Shown one piece after another: positions 29,846 to 38,823 of a stretch of DNA of 64,000 nucleotides. The stretch covers positions 1,240,001 through 1,304,000 of the forward strand of contig NZ_CP046804.1 in the NCBI RefSeq assembly GCF_009763805.1. Direction: 5' to 3'. The stretch's first letter is position 1; each line of letters begins with the position of its first letter. Both the position numbers and the translations under genes were made by a program. Origin of the DNA: Vibrio cidicii. GTDB lineage: Bacteria > Pseudomonadota > Gammaproteobacteria > Enterobacterales > Vibrionaceae. The notes below the pieces were generated by a model that saw only the letters and a list, made by a program, of their open reading frames with translations, did no database searches and was not told the origin of the DNA.

Positions 29846-30251
29846 TCGTAGCCCATTGTTTACCAATGACTTTTTAAACACATTTGCTTGAAATGCATTT
29901 TACGCAAAAGCATCACTCAAACACACGTCCAACGCCAAAAGCTGTGAAGTGAGCTGCCAAAACTTGCAGCGTTCAAGGTTAAGTTGGCCACTTACCGCAT
30001 TTCCGACAAAGAAGCACGATTACAGCGACGATGCTGCTTTTTGTGAAACCAAGTTGACCGAATTGAACATCCAACGACTTTGAAGCATCGAGACTTGTTG
30101 GCTTTCAGCGGCTTTGAAACTACGGAACTTCCAACACTTTCTACCAAATCAGCATCTAGCAAAATTCAAATACCAAATTGTGCAATTTGAACACTAAAAG
30201 TTGATTTTTCAGAACAAGAAGTTGGGATTTTGATGATTTTAGCCTTTAAGA
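29846..30251 (-). other. Orphan cassette, family E copy 2
   Basis: 406 bp without a credible gene. Complete at the right end (AAGAAGCTAAC pairs with GTTAGCTTC). Paralogue of 27594-27851. Confidence 0.8.
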
Positions 30252-30377
30252 AGCTAACGCCCTGCTAAGGGGTGAGCAATGCACTACAAAAGCTACCGCA
30301 CACCGACTTAATCACAAAACCCACCGCATGCTGAAAATGCCACGCATTGCGAATCCCTCTTAAGCAGTTTGTTAGCT
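30252..30377 (-). repeat. attC, subtype A
   Basis: 126 bp, core GTTAGCT. Serves orphan cassette 30378-30718. Confidence 0.95.
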
Positions 30378-30718
30378 TAAATTTCAGCAATTTAGCTTGA
30401 TCAAACCTGAGATTAACTTGATTGAGAAAACTGGCAAACCACTTGAGCTTTAAAACCCGAATTAGCCCAAACTTTGTGACCTTTCATGCGATTTGAAAAG
30501 CCGAAAATTTTGATAAATAACTTTCGGAAAACTCAAAGCGAATGCAAAACTGCCAAAGCGACTTTGCGCCAAACTGGCTAACCTCCCGCAACCCAAAAAC
30601 TCAATTGAGGCAACAACTCGACACTCACGTTGACAAACAATGCTGATTTGCCGAGAAACCTAACCGAATTGCTGAAGGAGTAGAGGAAAACCACAACCAA
30701 TTGATTTTATCTGTTTTA
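30378..30718 (-). other. Orphan cassette, family A copy 14
   Basis: No open frame. GCGATTTG subgroup; right end has GCTGAAGGAGTAGAGGAAAA in place of the usual GAAGAAAG. Confidence 0.84.
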
Positions 30719-30846
30719 AGCTAACGCCCGCCTAAGGGGCTGGCAACGCAAACCACTAAGCTAAAACACAACAGCCGAAACCACCGCGACTCAATGGGAC
30801 TGGAAACGCCACGCGTTGACAGTCCCTCTTGAGGCGTTTGTTAGCC
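30719..30846 (-). repeat. attC, subtype V
   Basis: 128 bp, core GTTAGCC. Serves cassette 30847-31614 and provides the stop of its gene. Confidence 0.95.
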
Positions 30847-31600
30847 GTTGTTACCCGTGTGCGTATTTTCTAATGTTACATGACGGGAATACGCCGACAA
30901 TAACCCATCAAAGAGTTCATCGATACCAATGTCATCAAGGTCTGAAGATGGTTTTGAACGGTTATTGGTTATTTTCCTAATTTGCAGATAGTGAATAAAT
31001 CCGCACGCTTTAGATACCGTTTTTAACTCCTGATTGAGCAAATCAAGAATCTCATTCAAGCCTTTCGAGTGAACTTCCGTGATTTGACTTTTAAGAAAAC
31101 CACCAAGACTTTCATTAGACGTAAACATTTCAGACTGTTGTAGTTGATCTAAATATACTCTTTGTAGAGAAACCAATTTTGTAGCCATATCTTTACCTCT
31201 AAGCTGAAAAGCCAGAATCGGGTTTTCTTTAGATAGAGAAATTATTGTCTGCTCATACTCAATAATGAAGCTTTCAGATAGTTTTGGAGTTATTTGTTCA
31301 ATGACACTCGAAAAATACCCCAACATTAAATCCTGGTTTTGTTGTGGTATAGCTATACCTTCGATTTTTTTCTTATCTAAGTATTTCTGGCATTGTTCAA
31401 GATACTTTTCGTATAGCTCCGTAGGTGAAACAGAAGACGCTAAGACATATGCCCTAAATTCTAATAAATAGAACAGAACTTGGCGTGTAGTTTCTAAGCT
31501 TTTCAGTTCTAATTTTGAAGAAGTAACCAAAGCCACTAAAGATCGCACTTAATGTGATCCCAACAATACCTATTAGCGATGCAACAACCTGAACTTCCAT
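30841..31600 (-). pseudogene. Membrane-anchored coiled-coil protein, frameshifted
   Basis: The ATG at 31600 (GGAGA upstream) opens MEVQVVASLIGIVGITLSAIFSGFGYFFK, a clear N-terminal TM anchor. The rest, from LELKSLETTRQVLFYLLEFR to the C-terminus (about 230 residues), is in the next frame. One extra T in the plus-strand TTTT at 31513-31516 explains it. The large soluble part is helical and probably cytoplasmic. Family not recognised. The stop comes from the attC core. Confidence 0.75.
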
Positions 31601-31614
31601 GCTTTCTCCGAAAC

Positions 31615-31741
31615 GGCTAACGCCGCATTAAGGGGTGAACAACGCTACCACCCAACCTAAACCATTGTGCCGTAAACACTTAAGCCAATTCAAACCAAAA
31701 CTGCCAAGCGTTGTGAATCCCTCTTAAATGCTTTGTTAGCC
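31615..31741 (-). repeat. attC, subtype G
   Basis: 127 bp, core GTTAGCC. Serves the SDR cassette. Confidence 0.94.
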
Positions 31742-31754
31742 GTGTACTCCAACG

Positions 31755-32549
31755 TTACTTTCGAACTAATTTGCTAAGAGATTTTTCTACTAACGTAGGT
31801 ATCCACCGATAAGCTCGCCAATTGCGTTTCTCTGCCAAGGGGATCACAACGATACCTCTCTTTCTTGCCACTGACTCCAATGCATCTTTAGCAACATCTT
31901 CGGCTGAGACAGCATGGGTAGGTGACGAAATATCTACACTCTCACCCAAAATAGGCTTGCCCCAAATTTTGGATACAAACGGACCTGGACATATAACAGT
32001 AACATCAATTCCCTTAGGAGCGAGTTCAATACGTAAGCTCTCACTAAAGCCAACTATCGCGTATTTGGTGGTATTGTATAATGCTTGCCCCGGAACTGGT
32101 ATCAAACCCGAGATTGAAGACGTATTGACGATATGACCTGAACCCTGCTTGAGCATTATTGGCAAAACCGATTCAGTACAATTAATCACACTCCACAGAT
32201 TTAGATCAATAATCCTTTTCCAGTGCTCTGTCGTTGCTTGTTCTATTGGTAATGAGCCACCTATGCCAGCATTATTAAAGATAAAATCTATTGAGCCAAA
32301 TTTCAATTGAACGAAATTCACAAGCTGATCAATGGTTGTTTTATTTGCAGCGTCGAATTGCACTGTCGTAAGATTTTTTGTGAACTCACTAAGGTTGAGT
32401 TTTGCCTCTTCCAATCCTTCGCTATCGATATCGGCAAGACATACTTGCGCGTCATAACTCAATAGTTGCCTCACAAGTTCATAGCCTAAGCCAGAGGCGG
32501 CCCCAGTAACGACGCATATCTTTCCACTAAACACTGTACTCAGAGACAT
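31755..32549 (-). CDS. Short-chain dehydrogenase/reductase (classical SDR)
   Basis: 264-aa NAD(P)-dependent oxidoreductase. The ATG of MSLSTVFSGK is chosen because AAGGA is six bases upstream; an ATG two codons earlier is too close to it. Cofactor motif TGAASGLG lies at 15-22, NNAG at 92-95, the catalytic Ser near 144-145 (NTSSISG) and YNTTK at 158-162. An Asp at the end of strand 2 (LADIDS) suggests NAD(H) preference. A basic C-terminal tail is present. Substrate unknown. Confidence 0.92.
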   Translation of the reverse strand: MSLSTVFSGKICVVTGAASGLGYELVRQLLSYDAQVCLADIDSEGLEEAKLNLSEFTKNLTTVQFDAANKTTIDQLVNFVQLKFGSIDFIFNNAGIGGSLPIEQATTEHWKRIIDLNLWSVINCTESVLPIMLKQGSGHIVNTSSISGLIPVPGQALYNTTKYAIVGFSESLRIELAPKGIDVTVICPGPFVSKIWGKPILGESVDISSPTHAVSAEDVAKDALESVARKRGIVVIPLAEKRNWRAYRWIPTLVEKSLSKLVRK

Positions 32550-32582
32550 TTTCATTCCTTGAACTGTAAATTGACCATAAAC

Positions 32583-32708
32583 GGCTAACGCCCAATTAAG
32601 GTGTGAAGCACGCAATACCGATGCTGCGGCATATCGCCTTAATCACTAAACCTAACGCATAGTAGAAATGCCACGCGTGCTGAATCACTCTTAAATTGTT
32701 TGTTATAT
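32583..32708 (-). repeat. attC, subtype O
   Basis: 126 bp, core GTTATAT. Serves cassette 32709-33223; provides the stop of its gene. Confidence 0.93.
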
Positions 32709-33128
32709 TCGTCTATTTTCAACTGCAATGGAGAGAAGGTATGCTTGAACGAAAGCCAGTAGCCCAATGACTAGTGGAACTATAAACGAGAACGAAAAGA
32801 CAAAAATGTAAATACCCGACATGAATAACTTATCCAGAAAGCTATCACTATGGCTCCACCCTGCCTGATGTCCATCAGCAAACAAGCCCAATGCCCCAAA
32901 ATAATATGTAAAGTAAATCCCAAACGACTTGTGCCAAGAGTTTTGTTGTAAGTCTCTGACGGTATAAACAGATATAAGAATAGCCAAAGCTACACCAAAA
33001 ACCAGATATAAATAATCCACAGGGTATTGCGATGCCGTCACAAAAAACTTACCCAACGAGATTAGCCATACTATGGAAAAGCCAACAAAAAGTGTAAACA
33101 GCGTATTCTTAACTATCAATGTTTTCAT
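32703..33128 (-). CDS. Hypothetical membrane protein, 4 TM
   Basis: 141 aa with hydrophobic helices near residues 8-30, 38-56, 70-86 and 103-130. Short basic loops (VRDLQQNSWHKS, ending ENRRI) suggest the N- and C-termini are cytoplasmic. CGGAGGGAA precedes the ATG. Family not recognised. Confidence 0.65.
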   Translation of the reverse strand: MKTLIVKNTLFTLFVGFSIVWLISLGKFFVTASQYPVDYLYLVFGVALAILISVYTVRDLQQNSWHKSFGIYFTYYFGALGLFADGHQAGWSHSDSFLDKLFMSGIYIFVFSFSFIVPLVIGLLAFVQAYLLSIAVENRRI

Positions 33129-33223
33129 ACAATTTCCCTCCGGAAATGAGTATGCAACATGAACCCCAATGTTCGGAACGAAAAAGCAAGTTCAGCGAGA
33201 CAGTTCAAACTTCAGCCGAAAGA

Positions 33224-33348
33224 ATATAACGCCCTGTTAAGTAGTGAGGCATGCACTACGAAAGCTTCCGCAACACTACGTAATCACTAAAACCAACGCA
33301 AACAAAAAATGCCACGCATGCCGAATCTGCTTGAACAGTTTGTTATGC
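33224..33348 (-). repeat. attC, subtype C
   Basis: 125 bp, core GTTATGC. Serves the first copy of the 54-aa cassette. Confidence 0.95.
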
Positions 33349-33364
33349 CCGTGCCTTTTGTTTG

Positions 33365-33529
33365 CTACGATTTTGAATCCTGCTTGCCTTGGAAAAAGCT
33401 CAAATTTTTGGGTATATAAAACTGACAAGCCTGCCTATCTGCTGTAGTTGGCTGTTCCCAAGCTCCGCATAAATCCTTGTCATTCTCTTTTGTTCGAGTG
33501 AATTGCTTACATTTCCCGCAACGTTCCAT
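33365..33529 (-). CDS. Small Cys-rich protein, 54 aa (copy 1)
   Basis: A short gene reading MERCGKCKQFTRTKENDKDL, then CGAWEQPTTADRQACQFYIP and a short polar tail. Four cysteines (positions 4, 7, 21 and 36) in a CxxC...C...C layout suggest one zinc or iron-sulfur centre. The coding case rests on a second cassette (33790-33954) where substitutions are mostly silent, including TGC to TGT at Cys4. The upstream region is AT-rich, with only a weak ribosome site. Confidence 0.68.
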   Translation of the reverse strand: MERCGKCKQFTRTKENDKDLCGAWEQPTTADRQACQFYIPKNLSFFQGKQDSKS

Positions 33530-33648
33530 TGAAGCCAGTTCCAAGTTATTTCAATTTAAACTCGACAATAACGTTGTTAGAAACCTTGCAATTTGATTAA
33601 GCCCAAATTTAACGAAAATTGTTAATTATTGAGTAAATTACGACAAGG

Positions 33649-33773
33649 GCATAACGCCCTGTTAAGTAGTGAGGCATGCACTACAAAAGCTTCCGCAACA
33701 CTACGTCATCACTAAAACCAACGCAAACCAAAAATGCCACGCATGCCGAATCTGCTTGAACAGTTTGTTATGC
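33649..33773 (-). repeat. attC, subtype C
   Basis: 125 bp, core GTTATGC. Serves the second copy of the 54-aa cassette; nearly identical to the preceding site. Confidence 0.95.
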
Positions 33774-33789
33774 CCGTGCCTTTTGTTTG

Positions 33790-33954
33790 CTACGATTTTG
33801 AATCCTGCTTGCTTTGGAAAAAGCTCAAATTTTTGGGTATATAAAACTGACAAGCCTGCCTATCTGCTGTAGTTGGCTGTTCCCAAGCTCCGCATAAATC
33901 CTTGTCATTCTCTTTTGTTCGAGTGAATTGCTTACATTTCCCACAACGTTCCAT
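33790..33954 (-). CDS. Small Cys-rich protein, 54 aa (copy 2)
   Basis: Tandem duplicate of 33365-33529 with Gly47 changed to Ser (FFQSKQ for FFQGKQ) and otherwise the same protein. All four cysteines are kept. The two whole cassettes, attC included, lie in tandem directly before the retron cassette. Confidence 0.68.
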   Translation of the reverse strand: MERCGKCKQFTRTKENDKDLCGAWEQPTTADRQACQFYIPKNLSFFQSKQDSKS

Positions 33955-34073
33955 TGAAGCCAGTTCCAAGTTATTTCAATTTAAACTCGACAATAACGTT
34001 GTTAGAAACCTTGTAATTTGATTAAGCCCAAATTTAACGAAAATTGTTAATTACTGAGTAAATTACGACAAGG

Positions 34074-34170
34074 GCATAACGCCGCATTAAGGTGTGAGCG
34101 GCGCTTGGCTATACTTGAGCGAAGCGAAACTGCCAAGCGTTGCGAATCACGCTTAAATGCTTTGTTAAGT
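34074..34170 (-). repeat. attC, short variant, retron cassette
   Basis: 97 bp against the usual 123-129: the central loop/arm is shortened (AGCGGCGCTTGGC...GCGAAGCG...GCCAAGCGTTGCG). Core GTTAAGT; the end repeat is 12 bp, GTTAAGTGGCTA, pairing with TAGCCACTTAAC at 36260-36270. Confidence 0.9.
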
Positions 34171-34196
34171 GGCTATTACGCATTTTTCGTAGAAAA

Positions 34197-36050
34197 CTAC
34201 CTCAGAGAGTCATAATGATTAATCACTTTTACAACAGACTCTAAAAGAGGCTTTAACCCATTAAAATCTATTTTCGTTTTGTTTTCTTTGACTATATGTG
34301 TAGCAAATGCATCTTTGCTCAAATCATTTTTTGAGTCACGATTCTTTACAGTGTTAAAACACTTACCATTAGGGAGTTTCATTAAACGCGTTTTATCATC
34401 AAAGAAATACTCTATATCTGTCTCTCCGCCATCTTTAGCTAATGGTGTAAAAACAATATATAGGTTTTTGATAACATGTATAAATTCAGACTTTCGAATA
34501 TCCTCTTTCTTATCAAGAGTAGATGGAATCAATTCGATTTTTTTCTGAAAGTTTTTTGACTTCAACAAATTCACCACTTGTTGAGGTCCTTCATCGTTAT
34601 CTAAAAAGACAATAACTGGATGTTTAGGTGTTATTGCGTCATAAAGCTTCATATTTTTTTCGAAATTATCCACAAAACCTCGGAGGTAATCAGCCCCTCC
34701 GAATAACTCTAACAAAAAACGGCTTCGCTTTGAGTACTCGACAAAACGTACTAAAAGTTCATACTTATTCCCTTTACGGTGCGCTAATTGAGGATAATCT
34801 TTACTTAGCTCACTGATTGCAGACTTTAAGTAAACATTATCTGTTTTACCTTCACATAAGATAGTAGGTTTCTCGTTTCCACAGAAAAGTCGATAATATA
34901 AGAAATTACTAAAAGTTTTTTCTCGACCTGAAAGTATGACCTTGGTATTTTTCCCAACTTTAGTATGGGTGTAATCGGTACTTAAAGGTGTTTTTTGCCT
35001 CATCCGGTTATAGTGATCAACTTGATCAATAAAGTTTAACTGCCCTTCAAGCTCATTGAGGTTGCCGTCAATTTCATTCCCGTCTTTTATAGTAGTAAAC
35101 TTACCTGTTTTAAATAGTTGATTGCATTTTGCCCGTGCTAATCGCCAATATTCTTGTTTCACATTAGGTTTTTTATTTACTACCAGACCTGTTACATCTT
35201 GTCTGGAGTTCTTATATTGAATTCTAGTTTTACTAGAATTTATAGAAAACCCTGAACGTTTTATCTCGCTCTTTAATAATCTACCTGGTACATAACCACT
35301 TTCATTTTGCCTCATTATTTGAGGAGGAAACTCAGATTTCCTAGTTGAAAATGTTATGTCGTCAGCATACCTCGTATAAGTACAATTATATTTCTTGGCT
35401 AACGAGGCTAACCGTATATCTAGGGTATGTGAAATAAGGTTAGTTATTACAGGAGAGCATGGACTGCCTTGAGGCAGTTTGTTATCAAAGCAGGCAATTT
35501 GAGCTATTACTGTTGCAATATGTGGGTCAAGATTGAAGTTAGCATTTTTAATAAAAAAACCACGAACACGTCCAAAATTGAAACTATCAAAAAAACTTTC
35601 TAAATCAATATTGAGGACGTTCTTTTTTCCGACATGCATCATAGCATTCGTAAGGATTGAACGCTCTCTTACAAAACCATGAGATAATGAAGGTTGCTTT
35701 ACTTGTGCATTGGGAATTTTTATCTTAAGAACTTCAGCAGCATAGTCAGGATCACCATTTTTTCGAAGTTTCGGTTTAGACCACTGTGAATCTGGATATT
35801 TTTCCGAATTAATTTCATCAATGCAGTCTAATAATAATATTGATAGATTTTTTTGAAGGCTCTTAAGTTCCTCTGACGGTGCATTTATAAGTCTTTCACC
35901 GCCTGATTTCTTCGGAATGGAAAACTGGTGATATTGGTTCTCAGGCTTGTTGATATATAAGCAGCGAGTAAGAAAAGCTGCATCTATACCCAACACTTTA
36001 GCAAATTCAGGTTTTGTTGATGCTGACTTTAGACGCTTTAATCTTGACAT
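34197..36050 (-). CDS. Retron reverse transcriptase fused to TOPRIM domain (Ec67-like)
   Basis: 617 aa. The RT half shows all retron landmarks: NAMMH (135-139, NAxxH), NIDLESFFDSF (148-157, first catalytic Asp), PQGSPCSPVITNL (193-205), YADD (228-231) and VTG (286-288). The C-terminal half has a TOPRIM fold: TILCEGKTD (396-404, catalytic Glu) and VIVFLDNDEG (479-488, metal-binding D-x-D). This RT-TOPRIM layout is that of retron Ec67, a phage-defence retron whose RT makes msDNA and whose TOPRIM domain is the likely toxic effector. GGGGTAACC precedes the ATG. It directly follows the msr-msd RNA gene. Intact, and large for a cassette gene. Confidence 0.94.
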   Translation of the reverse strand: MSRLKRLKSASTKPEFAKVLGIDAAFLTRCLYINKPENQYHQFSIPKKSGGERLINAPSEELKSLQKNLSILLLDCIDEINSEKYPDSQWSKPKLRKNGDPDYAAEVLKIKIPNAQVKQPSLSHGFVRERSILTNAMMHVGKKNVLNIDLESFFDSFNFGRVRGFFIKNANFNLDPHIATVIAQIACFDNKLPQGSPCSPVITNLISHTLDIRLASLAKKYNCTYTRYADDITFSTRKSEFPPQIMRQNESGYVPGRLLKSEIKRSGFSINSSKTRIQYKNSRQDVTGLVVNKKPNVKQEYWRLARAKCNQLFKTGKFTTIKDGNEIDGNLNELEGQLNFIDQVDHYNRMRQKTPLSTDYTHTKVGKNTKVILSGREKTFSNFLYYRLFCGNEKPTILCEGKTDNVYLKSAISELSKDYPQLAHRKGNKYELLVRFVEYSKRSRFLLELFGGADYLRGFVDNFEKNMKLYDAITPKHPVIVFLDNDEGPQQVVNLLKSKNFQKKIELIPSTLDKKEDIRKSEFIHVIKNLYIVFTPLAKDGGETDIEYFFDDKTRLMKLPNGKCFNTVKNRDSKNDLSKDAFATHIVKENKTKIDFNGLKPLLESVVKVINHYDSLR

Positions 36051-36072
36051 TGGTTACCCCTAATAATTAGGT

Positions 36073-36198
36073 GGCTTATGGGCACTCCTACGCACTATAT
36101 ATCCTATAAATACCTATATGATATACTATATAAGGCAATCCGAACGGACCATTTCTTCACTGATCGCGAAACGCGAACTAAAAATCTGCCCATAAGCC
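36073..36198 (-). ncRNA. Retron msr-msd RNA
   Basis: A perfect 12-bp inverted repeat bounds the region: a1 (minus strand GGCTTATGGGCA, 36187-36198) and a2 (TGCCCATAAGCC, 36073-36084). Between them are small GC hairpins (TTCGCGTTTCGCGA; CCGTTCGG), as in msr, and then a long AT-rich imperfect hairpin (TATATAGTATATC pairing with GATATATAG), as in msd. It ends 22 bp before the RT start. The branching guanosine is probably just after a1, in TTTTTAG, but I cannot fix it. Confidence 0.87.
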
Positions 36199-36205
36199 GA
36201 ACGGG

Positions 36206-36234
36206 ATTCTAGAGTAGTTATGAAACATAATCAA
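36206..36234 (-). promoter_or_regulatory. Retron promoter
   Basis: On the minus strand, TTGATT (36229-36234), a 17-bp spacer and TAGAAT (36206-36211). Transcription would begin just ahead of the a1 repeat. This gives the retron cassette its own sigma-70-type promoter. Confidence 0.72.
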
Positions 36235-36263
36235 TATCAAACTCCAGAAAAACTCAACTAGCC

Positions 36264-36389
36264 ACTTAACGCCCTGCTAAGGGGTGAGCAATGCACTACG
36301 AAAGCTACCGCACGCCGCCTGAATCACAAAACTCACCGCATACCAAAAATGCCACGCATTGCGAATCCCTCTTAAGCAGTTTGTTAGCT
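36264..36389 (-). repeat. attC, subtype A
   Basis: 126 bp, core GTTAGCT. Serves orphan cassette 36390-36731. Confidence 0.95.
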
Positions 36390-36731
36390 TAAATTTCAGC
36401 ACCTTAAGATTGACCAAACCTGAGATTAACCCGACTTAGGAAACCAACAAACCGCTTGAGTTTTAAAACCCGAATTGATTCAAACTTTGTGACTGTTCAT
36501 TTGCTTTGAAAGCCAATAGATTTTGATAACACACTTTCAGAAAACTCTAAGCGAAAGCCAAACTTCCAAAGCGACTTTGCGCCAGACTAACTGACCTCGC
36601 TCAACCACAAAACTCAATTGAGGCAACAGCTCAAAAATCGCGTTGGCAAACAATGCTGATTTGCCGAGAAACCGGAACGAGCTGCCAAGGGAAGAAAAAC
36701 AGGCCACAACCAATTGATTTTTATTGCTTTA
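36390..36731 (-). other. Orphan cassette, family A copy 15
   Basis: No open frame. AAAGCCAATA subgroup, like copies 7 and 11. Confidence 0.84.
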
Positions 36732-36854
36732 AGCTAACGCCGCGTTAAGGGGCGCAGGCACACACTAAAAAAGTGACCGCATCACACCTTAACCACTAAA
36801 CCCAACGCAAACCAAAACACGCGTGCCAAGTCCCTCTTTAACGCCTTGTTATGC
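36732..36854 (-). repeat. attC, subtype B
   Basis: 123 bp, core GTTATGC; the usual AAATGCCACGCG reads AAACACGCG, a 4-base deletion beside the stem. Serves the cassette broken by IS630. Confidence 0.93.
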
Positions 36855-37383
36855 AAATTTTCTACCAATCAATTCACCTTTTTCTATACGTTCAGCCACG
36901 AAATATCTTGTTTGCCCCCAAGGAAAAAACTCTTTAGCAAAGTTGGGATTCACACAACAACTCGTTGATAATATTGGAAACGTTAGATTAATTTCAGGAA
37001 CACAGCCATCAGCTTTCACACTGACATATAACTTTAATTTGTTGTGAGGAGATGATACACCTACTAAAAATGGTGCTTCACATTCGCCTACTTTTATTGA
37101 TGCTGTCGACAATATGCCTACTAAGCAAAATATGAAATCTTTCCTCTGAACATAGTATCTTTCATGCGTCAAATCAAACTCAAAACCAAGCAAGCAAATT
37201 GTGTTATTTAAGCATTCAAATATTTCCGCCTCAGTATAAAAGGCATTTAACTTAGGCATAGTTCCTTTTTGTAAAAATCGCTCATGCATAGATTTGAGTT
37301 GATTTCTAATTGACTTAAGTTTACTGAAATATTGCCCGGTAGTTTTAAGGTCTGGGTGTGCAATAAAGTCACCAATTTCTCTA

Positions 37384-38549
37384 AATAACTGTTCCTAATT
37401 ATGCTTCACTTTTTTGTCGCCCATGACCACCGCCGGGAAATGGTGAAACGTTATCCATAAAGTATCGAACCCGCTTTAAAAGTTGCCACATTGCTTTGCA
37501 TTGATGATTCCGTGTCACCGTTTCATGCAACGCATGCCAAAGCTTCTCTATTTTGTTTACCCAAGGCGAGTACACTGGCTGAAAAAGCAAAACAAACTTC
37601 GGATTTTGCTTTAACCAACCCTGTGTTTTTCTGCTCTTGTGAATGATGTAATTATCCACGATAAGAGTAATGGTTTTCGCTCGGCGGTACTGGCGTTTCA
37701 ACTGCTCCAGCATCGCAATAAACAGTTCTGAGTTCTTACTGCTACTTCCGACATACGAGACTTTACCGGTCTTAGCATGCAGAGCTCCTGCAAGATAGTA
37801 TTTAGCATTTTGTCCCGGTGTCGCCACCTTCTTTTGTTGACCTTTTGGCATCCAATCTGAGCCAATTTTGGGATTTAAGTGAATGTCGACTTCATCTTCA
37901 TAAAACACGGGATGGTCGGCGTCGCAACGCGCTAATGCCTCTTTGATTCTGGCGAGTTTGGCTTCTTTATCTGGATCTTTGATATGCAATGTTGGAGAGG
38001 CTCTTCGCCAGACAATCCCAAGTTTAGGCAACCATCGACGAATGGTCGATGAGTGCACGTTAAACCCAAATATCCGATTTACTTCAATCGCCATCAGCTC
38101 GGTACTCCAACGTGAACGCTGATATCCCAGACTTTGAGGATTCAGTGCGAGTAAAGCAGTCAATACAGCGGCAATTTGAAGAAATGGGAGCGTCGTGGCT
38201 CTGCCTCGAGTTGAGCTTTCCAAGCCATCGATGCCGCATTCCGTGTACCAATGAATCCAGCGTCCTATAGAAGAGCGGGCTGCAACCAGAATATTCGAGA
38301 CTGTGGTAACAGAATGCCCTTGAGAAAGTAGCAATATGGCATTCAAGCGTCGGTAATGGTCTTTATCCTTAGTTTTATGCATCTTTTTGGTGATACGACG
38401 TCGTTCAGCGCGGTCAGGTAATGTTAGAATCATAGGAACTCGGTAACGGTTGCGGGTTTGTATGTTTGGCGACTGATCAGATCGCTCAAACGGTACCGAG
38501 TTTCCCTTCTTTTTTACACACCGGTGATCTACATTTAGGAACAGCTATT
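37384..38549 (-). mobile_element. IS630-family element
   Basis: 1166 bp, flanked by TA at 37382-37383 and 38550-38551. Terminal repeats are AATAACTGTTCCTAA on the left and, from the right, AATAGCTGTTCCTAA. One intact transposase gene fills it. TA duplication and a single gene are the family hallmarks. Confidence 0.93.
37399..38433 (-). CDS. IS630-family transposase
   Basis: 344 aa. The N-terminal half is an HTH pair (DHYRRLNAILLLSQGHSV, then RSSIGRWIHWYTECGIDGL) and a second winged-helix part (NVHSSTIRRWLPKLGIVWRR). The catalytic DDE is complete: FYEDEVD (Asp180), LIVDNYIIH (Asp260) and SPWVNKIEKLWH (Glu296). It appears functional. Confidence 0.94.
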   Translation of the reverse strand: MILTLPDRAERRRITKKMHKTKDKDHYRRLNAILLLSQGHSVTTVSNILVAARSSIGRWIHWYTECGIDGLESSTRGRATTLPFLQIAAVLTALLALNPQSLGYQRSRWSTELMAIEVNRIFGFNVHSSTIRRWLPKLGIVWRRASPTLHIKDPDKEAKLARIKEALARCDADHPVFYEDEVDIHLNPKIGSDWMPKGQQKKVATPGQNAKYYLAGALHAKTGKVSYVGSSSKNSELFIAMLEQLKRQYRRAKTITLIVDNYIIHKSRKTQGWLKQNPKFVLLFQPVYSPWVNKIEKLWHALHETVTRNHQCKAMWQLLKRVRYFMDNVSPFPGGGHGRQKSEA

Positions 38550-38697
38550 TAGCAAACGAGCTTTTCTCTGAATAATCTCGTACATCTACAAAGAAGAGTT
38601 TAACATCCTGCTGATCAAACTCTCTTAGCTCAAATTTCCTTAAAAAGGATTCAATTGAATTTTTTACGCCAAGATTTCTCATGAACTTTCCTTATTT

Positions 38698-38823
38698 GCA
38701 TAACGCTCTGTTAAGGGGTGAGCAACGCTATACCGATGCTACCGCATACCACCTTAAACACTAAAATCAACGCATAGTAAAAATGCCACGCGTTGCGAAT
38801 CCCTCTTAAACAGTTTGTTAAAT
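38698..38823 (-). repeat. attC, subtype O
   Basis: 126 bp, core GTTAAAT; left arm CTCTGTTAAGG. Serves the HEPN-like cassette; end repeat GTTAAATGAC. Confidence 0.94.

Larger units (their letters stand above)
36849..38682 (-). pseudogene. Hypothetical gene split by IS630 insertion
   Basis: The front (ATG at 38682, AAGGAAA upstream) reads MRNLGVKNSIESFLRKFELR and so on to SSFA. After removing the IS and one TA it continues REIGDFIAHPDLKTTGQYFS into a long C-terminal part (MPKLNAFYTEAEIFECL ... RIEKGELIGRKFA) and the attC-core TAA. The whole would be about 220 aa. Exact frame continuity shows the gene was open when the IS arrived. Family not recognised. Confidence 0.88.

Noticed and set aside
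31265..31471. Plus-strand 68-codon frame
   Set aside because: Shadow of the frameshifted 30841-31600 gene.
33244..33872. Plus-strand 67-codon frames in the tandem cassettes
   Set aside because: They start inside attC (MRHALRKLPQHYV is attC translation) and overlap the better supported 54-aa minus-strand gene.
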